A DNA stretch of 64,000 nt from Flavobacterium poyangense (lineage in GTDB: Bacteria > Bacteroidota > Bacteroidia > Flavobacteriales > Flavobacteriaceae), in the NCBI RefSeq assembly GCF_011751075.1, contig NZ_JAALLN010000017.1, positions 36,310 to 100,309 of the forward strand, read 5' to 3'. The notes under the pieces are model-generated. The model was not told the origin of the DNA, ran no database searches, and saw nothing but the letters and a program-made list of their open reading frames with translations. The position numbers were made by a program, and so were the translations under genes. This document shows, piece by piece, positions 24,996 through 34,130 of this stretch (within the stretch, counting starts at the first letter, position 1; each line of letters opens with the position of its first letter).

Positions 24996-27599
24996 ATGAA
25001 CATAAATAAATTTACAACTAAATCTCAGGAAGCCATTCAGCTGTCGCAGCAGTTGGCTCAAAGATATGGTCAACAACAAATAGAAAACGAACACATTTTT
25101 AAGGCTATTTTTGAAGTTGATGAAAATGTAGCGCCTTTTATATTAAAAAAACTCAATGTAAATGTGCCTTTGTTTTTGCAAATTTTAGACTCTACATTAC
25201 AAAGTTTTCCAAAAGTTTCGGGGGGAGATATTATGCTTTCCCGTGATGCAAACAAAGCATTGAATGAAGCAGAAATGATTGCACAAAAAATGAACGATGA
25301 ATATGTATCAATCGAGCATTTAATTTTGGCAATTTTTGATTCAAAAAGCAAGGTAGCGCAGATTTTAAAAGATCAGGGCGTTACCGGAAAAGCTTTAAAA
25401 GCGACTATCGCAGAGCTCAGAAAAGGCGAAAGAGTGACTTCCGCTTCTGCTGAAGAAACGTATAATTCATTGAATAAGTACGCAAAAAATCTAAATGAAT
25501 TAGCGCGTACCGGAAAATTAGATCCTGTTATCGGGCGTGATGAAGAAATTCGACGTGTGTTGCAGATTTTGACACGAAGAACAAAAAACAATCCAATGTT
25601 AGTGGGAGAGCCCGGTGTTGGTAAAACAGCTATTGCCGAAGGTCTGGCACACCGAATTGTAGATGGTGATGTGCCTGAAAATCTAAAAGATAAAATCGTT
25701 TTCTCTTTAGATATGGGCGCATTGATTGCCGGAGCTAAATACAAAGGAGAGTTTGAAGAAAGACTAAAATCGGTAGTAAAAGAAGTTACAGCCGCAGAAG
25801 GAGATATTGTTTTATTTATCGATGAAATTCATACACTTGTAGGAGCAGGTGGAGGTGAGGGAGCTATGGATGCGGCAAATATCTTAAAACCGGCTTTGGC
25901 CCGTGGAGAGTTAAGAGCGATCGGAGCAACAACTTTAGATGAGTATCAGAAATATTTTGAGAAAGACAAAGCCTTGGAACGTCGTTTCCAAAAAGTTTTA
26001 ATCGACGAACCGGATACGGAAAGTGCGATTTCAATTTTGCGTGGAATTAAAGAAAAATACGAAACGCATCATAAAGTTCAGATCAAAGACGAGGCTATTA
26101 TTGCGGCTGTAGAGCTTTCGCAACGTTATATTACCAATCGATTTTTACCGGATAAAGCCATTGATTTAATGGATGAAGCGGCTTCGAAATTACGTATGGA
26201 AATCAATTCAAAACCGGAAGAATTAGATGTTTTGGATCGTAAGATCATGCAGTTGGAAATCGAAATCGAAGCCATTAAACGTGAGAAAGAAGAAAGCAAG
26301 CTTAAAATTTTGGGAATGGATCTGGCCAACCTGAAAGAAGAGCGAAATGAAATCTACACCAAATGGAAATCTGAAAAAGATGTCGTTGATGGCGTTCAGG
26401 CGGTAAAATTAGAAATTGAAGATTTTAAGCATGAAGCAGAACGTGCAGAACGCGATGGTGATTACGGAAAAGTAGCAGAAATTCGTTACGGAAAAATCAA
26501 AGAAGCACAAGGACGTTTAGATATACTGTTGAAACAATTACAGGAATACCAATCCGGTAATTCTTTAATAAAAGAAGAAGTCACCAGAGAAGATATTGCC
26601 GAAGTGGTAGCAAAATGGACAGGAATTCCGGTAATGAAAATGTTGCAGACCGAAAGAGAGAAACTGTTGCATCTGGAAGACGAATTACACAAACGTGTTG
26701 TAGGTCAGGAAGAGGCGATTGAAGCAGTAAGTGATGCTGTCCGCAGAAGCCGAGCCGGATTGCAGGACATGAAAAAACCTGTTGGTACGTTCTTATTTTT
26801 AGGAACAACCGGTGTTGGTAAAACGGAGTTGGCAAAAGCTTTGGCAGAATACCTTTTTGATGACGAAAATGCGATGACCCGTATTGATATGAGTGAGTAT
26901 CAGGAACGTCATAGCGTGAGTCGATTGGTTGGTGCGCCTCCAGGGTATGTAGGTTATGATGAAGGAGGGCAATTGACGGAGGCCGTTCGCAGAAAACCCT
27001 ATTCTGTAATTTTGCTGGATGAGATTGAAAAAGCACATCCGGATACGTTTAATATTTTATTGCAGGTTTTAGATGAAGGCCGATTGACTGATAATAAGGG
27101 GCGTCTGGCTGATTTCAAGAATACAATTATCATCATGACCTCTAATATGGGAAGTCATATTATTCAGGAGAAATTTGATAATCTAAAGGGCGGTATTGAG
27201 GCTGCAACGGAAGCTGCAAAAGTAGAAGTGTTAGCTTTATTAAAACAAACAGTTCGTCCCGAGTTTATAAACCGTATTGATGAAATTGTGTTGTTTACGC
27301 CTCTGACAATCGAAAATATTTCGAGAATTGTTAGTTTACAACTTAAGAGTGTTACCAAAATGCTGGCCTTACAAGGCATTACAATGGATGCGACACCCGA
27401 AGCGATTGCTTATCTGTCAGACAAAGGGTATGACACGCAATTTGGAGCAAGACCGGTAAAACGTGTCATTCAGAGAGAAGTATTGAATCAATTGTCAAAA
27501 GAGATTCTGGCAAACCATATTACAACCGATAGTATCATTTTGATTGATGCTTTCGACGGAAAATTGGTTTTTAGAAACCAAACACATAAAGTAGATTAA
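24996..27599 (+). CDS. clpB: ATP-dependent disaggregase ClpB
   Basis: A hexameric AAA+ chaperone that pulls proteins out of aggregates with DnaK. Domain order: N domain (1-145), AAA1 with Walker A GEPGVGKTAIAEGLAHR and Walker B LFIDEIHTLVGAGG, the long coiled-coil middle domain (about 400-530), AAA2 with GTTGVGKTELAKALAEYLF and ILLDEIEKAHP, then the C-terminal domain with GYDTQFGARPVKRVI. At 867 residues it is full length. It is a single gene, divergent from ytxJ and followed by a terminator. Confidence 0.98.
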   Translation: MNINKFTTKSQEAIQLSQQLAQRYGQQQIENEHIFKAIFEVDENVAPFILKKLNVNVPLFLQILDSTLQSFPKVSGGDIMLSRDANKALNEAEMIAQKMNDEYVSIEHLILAIFDSKSKVAQILKDQGVTGKALKATIAELRKGERVTSASAEETYNSLNKYAKNLNELARTGKLDPVIGRDEEIRRVLQILTRRTKNNPMLVGEPGVGKTAIAEGLAHRIVDGDVPENLKDKIVFSLDMGALIAGAKYKGEFEERLKSVVKEVTAAEGDIVLFIDEIHTLVGAGGGEGAMDAANILKPALARGELRAIGATTLDEYQKYFEKDKALERRFQKVLIDEPDTESAISILRGIKEKYETHHKVQIKDEAIIAAVELSQRYITNRFLPDKAIDLMDEAASKLRMEINSKPEELDVLDRKIMQLEIEIEAIKREKEESKLKILGMDLANLKEERNEIYTKWKSEKDVVDGVQAVKLEIEDFKHEAERAERDGDYGKVAEIRYGKIKEAQGRLDILLKQLQEYQSGNSLIKEEVTREDIAEVVAKWTGIPVMKMLQTEREKLLHLEDELHKRVVGQEEAIEAVSDAVRRSRAGLQDMKKPVGTFLFLGTTGVGKTELAKALAEYLFDDENAMTRIDMSEYQERHSVSRLVGAPPGYVGYDEGGQLTEAVRRKPYSVILLDEIEKAHPDTFNILLQVLDEGRLTDNKGRLADFKNTIIIMTSNMGSHIIQEKFDNLKGGIEAATEAAKVEVLALLKQTVRPEFINRIDEIVLFTPLTIENISRIVSLQLKSVTKMLALQGITMDATPEAIAYLSDKGYDTQFGARPVKRVIQREVLNQLSKEILANHITTDSIILIDAFDGKLVFRNQTHKVD

Positions 27600-27627
27600 T
27601 TTTTTTAGTTAATTATTAATTGGAAAG

Positions 27628-27656
27628 ACACCAGTCGAAAGGCTGGTGTTTTTTTT
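27628..27656 (+). terminator. Terminator after clpB
   Basis: A 7-bp stem ACACCAG/CTGGTGT with an 8-nt loop is followed by a T-run. The same stem sequence is reused after the DUF808 gene. Confidence 0.85.
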
Positions 27657-27683
27657 GTTCGAATAAGTCATAAAACCTTGAAT

Positions 27684-27773
27684 AATGTATAATGTAAATG
27701 GTAAAATGTAAAATGTAAAATGTAAAATGTAAAATGTGAAATGTGAAATGTGAAATGTGAAATGTGAAATGCT
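27684..27773. repeat. Heptad microsatellite, AAAATGT to GAAATGT
   Basis: Roughly twelve 7-bp units, changing from AAAATGT-type to GAAATGT-type along the array. The remaining 160 bases up to the DUF808 gene are AT-rich and hold no gene that I can support. Confidence 0.88.
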
Positions 27774-27933
27774 AGTCAGAAAGGGCAAATGGGACAATAC
27801 AGTTAATTTTTTTAGAAAAAGATTAGATAAAAAAGTAGTAGATTCGCACAGGTAAAAAAATAAATATCGTAGAGTATATTAGGTTTTGTAAACCAATGGA
27901 TTACGTAATTCTTAAAAATAAATAAATTAATAA

Positions 27934-28809
27934 ATGGCATCAGGTTTTTTCGTACTATTAGATGATATCGCAGCAATCATGGATGATGTTGCAGTAATGA
28001 GTAAAGTGGCAGCAAAGAAAACGGCAGGTATTTTAGGAGATGATTTAGCGGTTAATGCTGAAAAAGCTTCAGGGTTTGCTTCTTCAAGAGAGCTTCCTGT
28101 TTTATGGGCAATCAGCAAAGGATCACTTCTCAATAAAATTATTATTTTGCCAATTGCTTTTTTGTTGAGTGCTTTTTTTCCTATTGCCATCATTGTAATT
28201 TTAGTACTTGGAGGGCTTTTTCTTGCTTATGAAGGTGCCGAAAAAATATATGAGTTTATATTTCCACATGATCATGCTTCAGAAGGAATTACGGAAGAAA
28301 CATTTACAGAAGAGGAAATTTTAGCTCTTGAAAAAGACAAAATAAAATCTGCTATTGTAACCGACTTTATTCTTTCGGTTGAGATTGTAATCATTGCGTT
28401 GGGAACTGTAATTGGCAAACCAATTTCATCGCAGATTGCGGTAGTTTCAATTGTCGCATTAATTGCTACAATTGGAGTTTATGGTATTGTTGCTTTAATC
28501 GTCAGAATGGATGAAGTAGGTTTTAAGATGATTCAGCATAGTAAAAAAGAAAAAAGTGCATTAAAATTTATTGGGAATTTATTGGTTCAGGCACTTCCAA
28601 AAGTAATTAAGGCTTTAACAGTTATTGGGACGATTGCTTTAATTTTGGTAGCCGGAGGTTTGTTTGTTCATAATATTGAATTTTTACATCATGTACTGCC
28701 TCAATTTCCTTCTATTTTAAAAGAGTTTATAGTAGGACTTGTAGTTGGATTTGTAGTTTTAGCGATTGTAAATCTTTTCAAAAAGCTTTTTGGTAAAAAA
28801 GCACATTAA
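27934..28809 (+). CDS. DUF808 family inner-membrane protein
   Basis: A 291-residue membrane protein with the DUF808 (YedI-like) start: MASGFFVLLDDIAAIMDDVA, a soluble helical stretch with GILGDDLAVNAEKASGF, then hydrophobic helices around residues 67-105, 137-160, 167-190, 225-245 and 262-285. No enzyme motif. The family's role is unknown. It is monocistronic, with its own terminator. Confidence 0.9.
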   Translation: MASGFFVLLDDIAAIMDDVAVMSKVAAKKTAGILGDDLAVNAEKASGFASSRELPVLWAISKGSLLNKIIILPIAFLLSAFFPIAIIVILVLGGLFLAYEGAEKIYEFIFPHDHASEGITEETFTEEEILALEKDKIKSAIVTDFILSVEIVIIALGTVIGKPISSQIAVVSIVALIATIGVYGIVALIVRMDEVGFKMIQHSKKEKSALKFIGNLLVQALPKVIKALTVIGTIALILVAGGLFVHNIEFLHHVLPQFPSILKEFIVGLVVGFVVLAIVNLFKKLFGKKAH

Positions 28810-28838
28810 CATAAAGATTGAATTTTTCGAATAAATAG

Positions 28839-28868
28839 AACACCAGTTTGTAAAGCTGGTGTTTTTTT
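28839..28868 (+). terminator. Terminator after the DUF808 gene
   Basis: Stem ACACCAG/CTGGTGT with a 9-nt loop and a T-run; the same stem as the clpB terminator with a different loop. Confidence 0.85.
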
Positions 28869-29001
28869 ATGTTTTTGTTTTAAAGGTAATCCCTTTATTT
28901 ATAGTTGTTTGATGAGGTTGTTTAATAATTTAACATTTAATCTAAGCAACCTTATTATTTATTCACACTCTTCATATTAAAATAACAAATAAATATTTTA
29001 T

Positions 29002-29424
29002 ATGAAAAATTTTAGATTAAAATCGTCTTTAGTAGCTTTGTTCTTGTTAATTGGATTATCTTCATGCAGTAGTGATGATGATAATAAAGGTAAAACACCA
29101 GATCCTGTAGCTGTGATGAAAAATAGTTTCGCAAGTAAAGTGGAAGGTCCTGCAACAGGAAAAGTGAATGTTGAATTAAGTTACGATGTAACATTTACTC
29201 CAGAGACTAATTGTGGGGAATTTAATAAATTCACTGAAGCAACAATTGGTACCGATAAAGGATTGCAGGTTGAGGTGAAATACCCGGCAAAAGAGTGCAG
29301 TAAAGAAGCATCTACTGCGAAGAAAGCAGCTTACAAATTTAAATCTGCAACTAAAGGAACTTTTAAGATTAAATTCAAAAAATCTGCTACTGAATTTATT
29401 ACAACTGAAGTAGTGATAGACTAA
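29002..29424 (+). CDS. Small lipoprotein, unknown role
   Basis: 140 residues. Lipoprotein signal MKNFRLKSSLVALFLLIGL followed by SSC, then the acidic SSDDDNK stretch typical of exported Bacteroidota lipoproteins. The mature part is a small domain (about 110 residues) with two cysteines (in TNCGEF and KECSKE) that may form a disulphide, and a Lys-rich second half. I recognise no family. It stands alone with a terminator behind it. Confidence 0.7.
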   Translation: MKNFRLKSSLVALFLLIGLSSCSSDDDNKGKTPDPVAVMKNSFASKVEGPATGKVNVELSYDVTFTPETNCGEFNKFTEATIGTDKGLQVEVKYPAKECSKEASTAKKAAYKFKSATKGTFKIKFKKSATEFITTEVVID

Positions 29425-29480
29425 TTAATTTGGTTTTGGTTATTAGTTAGATGCTTGCCCTTTGAATTCTATGTGAAGAA

Positions 29481-29510
29481 ACATCAATCTTATGATTGGT
29501 GTTTTTTTTG
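29481..29510 (+). terminator. Terminator after the small lipoprotein gene
   Basis: A 9-bp stem (ACATCAATC with GATTGGTGT, one G-T pair), 4-nt loop, then a T-run. Confidence 0.8.
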
Positions 29511-29650
29511 TTTAAGATAATAAGTAAAATGTATTTTTAAAGACAGTTGTTTTGCTTTTTATTTTCTTCTTTGATGAGAAATTAGAACGTAAAGAATTGG
29601 TAGAGAATATCGTAACAAAAGTGTTGTGCTTGTTTTTTATAAGTAAGAGG

Positions 29651-29682
29651 TTGAAAAAAGCAAATCAAAATTGCTATTTTTG
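29651..29682 (+). promoter_or_regulatory. Promoter of the toxin-antitoxin pair
   Basis: TTG at 29651-29653, 21-bp spacer, then TATTTTTG at 29675-29682. The antitoxin ATG follows 22 bases later. Confidence 0.6.
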
Positions 29683-29704
29683 AATTGTAAAATAATTTAA
29701 AATT

Positions 29705-29950
29705 ATGGGAGCTTTAGAATTAAGAGATAGTGTTTTGGAGTATATTAATGCAGCGGATGAGCGTCTTTTAAAAGTTGTGAAAGCTGTGATTGAAAGTTAT
29801 AGAGAAGAAGAAATTGTCACTTTTTCGGTAGAGGGTGAGCCTATAACAAGAGCTGTTTATATGCAAGAATTGGCAAAAGCAAAAAAGGAAATTGAGAATG
29901 GAGAATTTATTTCGCAAGAAGATTTGGAAAAAGAGGCTAAAAATTGGTAA
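29705..29950 (+). CDS. Antitoxin of a RelE/ParE-type pair
   Basis: An 81-residue acidic protein: ALELRDSVLEYINAADERLL is the usual N-terminal helix-rich segment of this antitoxin type in Bacteroidota, and the second half (EPITRAVYMQELAKAKKEIE, ISQEDLEKEAKNW) is the likely toxin-wrapping tail. The end overlaps the next frame by 7 bases, the usual toxin-antitoxin coupling. The antitoxin looks complete although its toxin does not. Confidence 0.78.
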   Translation: MGALELRDSVLEYINAADERLLKVVKAVIESYREEEIVTFSVEGEPITRAVYMQELAKAKKEIENGEFISQEDLEKEAKNW

Positions 29951-30112
29951 AGAATAGAATTGCAATAGTTTGGACGAATAGAGCTAAAAATGAATTGAGA
30001 ACAATTTTTAATTATTACAAAGAAAAATCAATTCAAAACGCTATTACATTAAGAGATGATAGTATTGTCAAAATTTTTTCTACAAAGCAAAATCCACGCA
30101 AAGAATTATCAA

Positions 30113-30138
30113 AAGAGTTCATAAGAGCTCTTTTTTTT
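30113..30138 (+). terminator. Terminator lying inside the broken toxin frame
   Basis: An 8-bp stem (30113-30120 with 30125-30132, one G-T pair), loop ATAA, then a T-run. It marks where the original toxin gene probably ended. Confidence 0.7.
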
Positions 30139-30163
30139 ATATTAATCGGTTATAAAGACATCT

Positions 30164-30193
30164 TTGCCATTCCTCTAAAAATTACTATTTTTG
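30164..30193 (+). promoter_or_regulatory. Promoter of the N-carbamoylputrescine amidase gene
   Basis: TTG at 30164-30166, 19-bp spacer, TATTTTTG at 30186-30193. The box covers the upstream TTG start at 30191, so translation should begin at the ATG at 30212. Confidence 0.6.
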
Positions 30194-30211
30194 CACTTTA
30201 AATTTTATGTC

Positions 30212-31099
30212 ATGCCGAAAAGAAAATATAAAATAGCCGTTATTCAGTTAAATCTGAATGATGTTGCGGAGAATAATCTAAAAAAATGTATCAGTTGGGT
30301 AAAAGATGCAGCCACTAAAGGAGCTGAAGTTATTTTACTACCTGAATTATATAGCAGTCATTATTTTTGCCAAAGCGAAGATGTAGATAATTTTGCATTA
30401 GCTGAACCACTTTACAGTACTTCATTTGTTGCTTTTAGCGCATTGGCGAAAGAGTTAGGGGTTGTTATTATCGTTCCTTTCTTCGAAAAAAGAATGGCCG
30501 GAATCTATCACAACAGTGCTTATATTATTGATACTGACGGAACAGAAGCCGGTTTATACCGTAAAATGCACATTCCGGATGATCCGCATTTTTATGAAAA
30601 ATTCTATTTCACTCCGGGTGATTTAGGTTTTCAGGCTATCCAAACTAAAAAAGGAAAAGTTGGAACGCTGATTTGCTGGGATCAATGGTATCCGGAAGCA
30701 GCACGTATTACTGCTTTGAAAGGTGCTGAAGTATTGTTTTATCCAACAGCAATTGGTTGGCATCCAAAAGAAAAAGAAGAATACGGAGAGAATCAATATG
30801 GGGCCTGGATGAATGTAATGAAAGGTCACGCTGTTGCAAACGGAGTTTTCGTTGCTGCAGCAAACAGAATAGGTTTAGAACAATATATCGATGGTACGGA
30901 GGGAATTCAGTTTTGGGGAGCCTCTTTCATAGCGGGACCTCAAGGAGAAATTTTAGCTCAGGCATCACACGATCAGGAAGAGATTCTAATTGCCGAAGTT
31001 GATTTGGATTTGCAGGAAAATGTACGTCAGAACTGGCCATTTTTCAGAGACAGAAGAATCGATGCTTTTGAAGATATTACAAAAAGAGCAATTGACTAA
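30212..31099 (+). CDS. aguB: N-carbamoylputrescine amidase
   Basis: Nitrilase-superfamily enzyme cleaving N-carbamoylputrescine to putrescine, CO2 and ammonia. The catalytic triad is visible: Glu in LLPELYSSHYF, Lys in YRKMHIPDDPHF, Cys in GTLICWDQWYPEAARI. FYEKFYFTPGDLGF and GWHPKEKEEYGENQYGAW are typical of the plant/bacterial AguB group. About 295 residues from the ATG at 30212. The pathway partner agmatine deiminase is 1.8 kb downstream, supporting the substrate. Confidence 0.93.
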   Translation: MPKRKYKIAVIQLNLNDVAENNLKKCISWVKDAATKGAEVILLPELYSSHYFCQSEDVDNFALAEPLYSTSFVAFSALAKELGVVIIVPFFEKRMAGIYHNSAYIIDTDGTEAGLYRKMHIPDDPHFYEKFYFTPGDLGFQAIQTKKGKVGTLICWDQWYPEAARITALKGAEVLFYPTAIGWHPKEKEEYGENQYGAWMNVMKGHAVANGVFVAAANRIGLEQYIDGTEGIQFWGASFIAGPQGEILAQASHDQEEILIAEVDLDLQENVRQNWPFFRDRRIDAFEDITKRAID

Positions 31100-31111
31100 T
31101 TCAAATTATAT

Positions 31112-31150
31112 AAAAGGCCGTTTCAAAATATTTGAAACGGCCTTTTAATT
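31112..31150. terminator. Bidirectional terminator between aguB and the lipoprotein gene
   Basis: A perfect 16-bp stem (31112-31127 with 31131-31146) around ATA, with A-rich left and T-rich right ends, placed between converging genes. Confidence 0.88.
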
Positions 31151-31168
31151 TATAGTGAAACCTAAGAT

Positions 31169-32692
31169 TTACTTCAAATTTGGTTGGAAAATTTTGATAG
31201 TTCCGTCACCTTCACTGCTCACTACAACTAAACTTCTTTTTGTCGGACTTTTTGCTGCCGGAATAAATAGGATTCCTTCAGGAGCATCGCCTGTTTTTAC
31301 AGTTTGTAGATATTGTGGCGAAGCCGGATTGGTTACATCATATGTCATAAAAGCATCGGATCTTTCCAAGCCTACAAACAGTATATTTTGAGTACCTATT
31401 TTAGCAACTACCACAGCTTCCGGTTCTGAGCCTTTATCATCACTACGTTTGTCGTCATAAGTGCCTAATTCATTGGTCTTTTTGTCAACATCATTTTTAC
31501 TGTCGTAAACTATTTTACCGGTATTACCATTCCAGATCGAGAAAGAACGAGCACCGAAACTAACCATTTCGTCCAAATCGCCATCACCGTCAGTATCTCC
31601 CATATCGGCTACAAGATTAAGTCTTCCCAGATTGGTGTCCAATTTTAAAGTAGCAGCATCAGGAAAAACAGTTGGGTCCAGTTTCATGTCTTTCATTCTT
31701 TTTATATCATTGTATGCAGCATATTCTCTGGCGTCACCTTCATTGGCAGTAACAAAATAAGGAACGTTGTTGGCAGAAAAATGGCTGATAGCGTCCGGCA
31801 TAAATAGCCCTTTAACTTTCCATGGGTTAAAAGCGATTTTATCATCTTTATCACTAACGTCAATTGCATTTTCGGTAGTATTGTAATTTTTTAAACCTAA
31901 AGGAAAAATAGCGGTAATGGTTTTGGAAACCAAATCTACTTTTGCAACACCATTGTTTTCCTGAAGTGTTACCCATGCCGTTTTAGAATCATCAGAAATA
32001 GTTACATATTCAGGTTCAACATCTTGCGCGAAAGATTTGGCAAAGCTTGAAATTCTGAAACCGTCTTTTTTCAAAGCCGCTGCCTGACTGCTAAAAGAAG
32101 TAAAATCTAAGGTGGCAACAGCATAATTGTTGGTTACTTCTATAATCGAAATCGTTCCGTTTGGATCTTGAGAATAATCTGCATTTGGTTCCCCTTCGTT
32201 GGCTGTCATGATATATTTTCCGTCCGGCGAAAAAGTAATCATATCGGGTAAAGCTCCAACAGTAACTTGTTTGATCAGACTGTAATCTGTAGTATTAAAA
32301 ACAACTACTTTTCCATTTCCTTGTTTATTAGCTGTAGATTCTAGTGCAACAGCCAGTTTTCCATCGTAAATAGCAACGCTGTTAGAAGCACCTTCGTAAG
32401 GAGTTAAATCAATTTTTCCAATTTTGGTTGGTTTTGTAGGGTCAGATAAATCAATTACATCAATCTGATTCGTTCCGCTATTGTTAACAGTAAAAAGTCT
32501 TTTTGTTTTTTCATCATAAGCCGAAATTTCTGCAGCACCTTCTCCGCCTATCGTTATGCTTCCGATTTCTTTAAAAGAGGCAGGGTTTTCATTTACAACA
32601 GCTTCTGTTTTTTCATTGTTTGAGTTTTCGTCATTATTACAGCTTGCCATTAGAAACAAAGCGGTTAATAAAGAGATACTTAATTTTTTCAT
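31169..32692 (-). CDS. Choice-of-anchor I family lipoprotein (beta-propeller)
   Basis: A surface or periplasmic lipoprotein: the chosen start gives MKKLSISLLTALFLMASC with a lipobox Cys. The mature ~490 residues match choice-of-anchor I proteins, a beta-propeller rich in lines such as LFTVNNSGTNQIDVIDLSDP, MITFSPDGKYIMTANEGEPN, and VPYFVTANEGDAREY. A DTDGDGDLDE stretch may bind calcium. Homologues are sometimes called alkaline-phosphatase-like, but no phosphatase motif is seen here. The frame extends 8 codons upstream, without improving the signal peptide. Role unknown. Confidence 0.83.
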   Translation of the reverse strand: MKKLSISLLTALFLMASCNNDENSNNEKTEAVVNENPASFKEIGSITIGGEGAAEISAYDEKTKRLFTVNNSGTNQIDVIDLSDPTKPTKIGKIDLTPYEGASNSVAIYDGKLAVALESTANKQGNGKVVVFNTTDYSLIKQVTVGALPDMITFSPDGKYIMTANEGEPNADYSQDPNGTISIIEVTNNYAVATLDFTSFSSQAAALKKDGFRISSFAKSFAQDVEPEYVTISDDSKTAWVTLQENNGVAKVDLVSKTITAIFPLGLKNYNTTENAIDVSDKDDKIAFNPWKVKGLFMPDAISHFSANNVPYFVTANEGDAREYAAYNDIKRMKDMKLDPTVFPDAATLKLDTNLGRLNLVADMGDTDGDGDLDEMVSFGARSFSIWNGNTGKIVYDSKNDVDKKTNELGTYDDKRSDDKGSEPEAVVVAKIGTQNILFVGLERSDAFMTYDVTNPASPQYLQTVKTGDAPEGILFIPAAKSPTKRSLVVVSSEGDGTIKIFQPNLK

Positions 32693-32819
32693 TGTATTTG
32701 TTTTTAGTTTTTTCAAATGTAAATAGCAGAACCTGGCTTTGTATTAAGACTGTATTATTTAATCTTTAACTTAATTTTAGGATTTGTTTTTGACTGATTT
32801 TGATTTGATTTTCGCTCAG

Positions 32820-32852
32820 TTGTTTTATAATCCTTACGAATCATTATCTTTG
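32820..32852 (+). promoter_or_regulatory. Promoter of agmatine deiminase
   Basis: TTG at 32820-32822, 22-bp spacer, TATCTTTG at 32845-32852. The gene's ATG follows 26 bases later. Confidence 0.6.
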
Positions 32853-32878
32853 TACTCTTTCAAATTTAGAAATACTTT

Positions 32879-33919
32879 ATGTCAGCAAATAATAGAAGAT
32901 TCCCTGCAGAATGGGAAAAACAACAAGGAATTGTATTGTGTTTTCCACATAATGGCAATGATTGGCCAGGGAAATACGAAGCTATTCAATGGGCTTTTGT
33001 AGAATTTATAAAAAAAGTAGCCACTTTTGAAACCGTTTTTCTGGTTGTGGCAGATGAAAAACTAAAAGAAAAAGTATCCGGAATGCTGGAAAGCGCTAGA
33101 GTAAATAAAGCCAATGTGACTTTTATGGTTCATAAAACCAACAGAAGCTGGATGCGTGATTCGGGCCCAATTATCGTAAAAAATGGCTCAAAAAGAGAAG
33201 CCTTGAATTTTAATTTTAATGGATGGGCAAAATACAAGAACTATCAGTTAGATAAATTTGTTCCCGGAAAAGTAGCCGATTGTATTGATGTTCCTTTAAC
33301 ACAGGTAATGTACAAAGGAAAACCGGTAATTGTAGAAGGTGGAGCGATTGATGTAAACGGTAAAGGAACCTTACTGACTTCTGAGGAATGTTTGATGCAT
33401 CCTACTGTTCAGGTTAGAAATGCAGGTTTTACCAAAGAAGATTACGAGGCTGTTTTTAAAGAATATCTGGGAGTTACCAATGTAATCTGGTTAGGAGACG
33501 GAATTGAAGGAGATGATACGCATGGGCATATAGATGATTTATGTCGATTTGTAAACGAAGATACTATTGTTACCATTGTTGAAACAGATAAAAACGATTC
33601 AAATTACAAACCGTTACAGGATAATTTGAAACGTTTGCAAAATGCAAAGTTAGAAAACGGAAAGTCTCCGGTAATTGTAGCGTTGCCAATGCCAAAACGT
33701 ATTGATTTTGAAGATTTAAGATTACCGGCGAGTTATGCTAACTTCTTGATTTTAAACAATTGTGTTTTGGTTCCGACTTTTAATGATAGTAATGATCGTG
33801 TGGCTTTGAATATTCTTTCGGAATGTTTTCCTGATCGTGAGGTGATCGGTATTAGTTGTATTGATTTTATTTGGGGATTTGGAACATTGCACTGTTTAAG
33901 TCAGCAGATTCCGGCTTAA
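32879..33919 (+). CDS. aguA: Agmatine deiminase
   Basis: Hydrolyses agmatine to N-carbamoylputrescine and ammonia. Pentein-fold signs: WMRDSGPIIVKNG, EGGAIDVNGKGTLLTSEECL, the DDTHGHIDDLCRFV acid-His cluster, and the catalytic Cys in GFGTLHCLSQQIPA. Length 346 residues is right for bacterial AguA. No signal peptide, so cytoplasmic. With aguB it completes agmatine to putrescine. Confidence 0.93.
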   Translation: MSANNRRFPAEWEKQQGIVLCFPHNGNDWPGKYEAIQWAFVEFIKKVATFETVFLVVADEKLKEKVSGMLESARVNKANVTFMVHKTNRSWMRDSGPIIVKNGSKREALNFNFNGWAKYKNYQLDKFVPGKVADCIDVPLTQVMYKGKPVIVEGGAIDVNGKGTLLTSEECLMHPTVQVRNAGFTKEDYEAVFKEYLGVTNVIWLGDGIEGDDTHGHIDDLCRFVNEDTIVTIVETDKNDSNYKPLQDNLKRLQNAKLENGKSPVIVALPMPKRIDFEDLRLPASYANFLILNNCVLVPTFNDSNDRVALNILSECFPDREVIGISCIDFIWGFGTLHCLSQQIPA

Positions 33920-33963
33920 ATAAGTCTTTTTGAAATAGAATGTTACGAGTTGACATTTGATAA

Positions 33964-34000
33964 AAATATCCGTACAGACTGTGTACGGATATTTTTTTTG
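33964..34000 (+). terminator. Terminator after aguA
   Basis: A 12-bp stem (33964-33975 with 33983-33994) with a 7-nt loop, followed by T residues. Confidence 0.88.
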
Positions 34001-34130
34001 CTTTTCCTTATTCAAATTAATGTTTATTTATTGAATCTGTGATAGTTTGCCTTCTAAAAAATGATATTGATAATAGATTTGTTTTTAACTTTGAAGTGTA
34101 AATAAGTTCCCAATCTAAACCTATTGAAAG

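Larger units (their letters stand above)
29944..30201 (+). pseudogene. RelE/ParE-type toxin, internal deletion
   Basis: The N-terminal ~35 residues are family-like (IVWTNRAKNELRTIFNYYKE), and the motif IVKIFSTKQNPRK near residue 41 is the usual last strand of ParE/RelE proteins. In family members of about 95-100 residues these are separated by roughly 40 residues; here they are adjacent, so the middle of the fold, with most active-site residues, is missing. After NPRK the frame runs into a terminator hairpin (30113-30138) and then the next gene's -7 box, so the last ~30 codons are not genuine. The toxin is probably inactive. Confidence 0.75.

Noticed and set aside
26581..27036. Long minus-strand frame inside clpB
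   Set aside because: Shadow of the clpB coding strand; no start context and no protein family resemblance.
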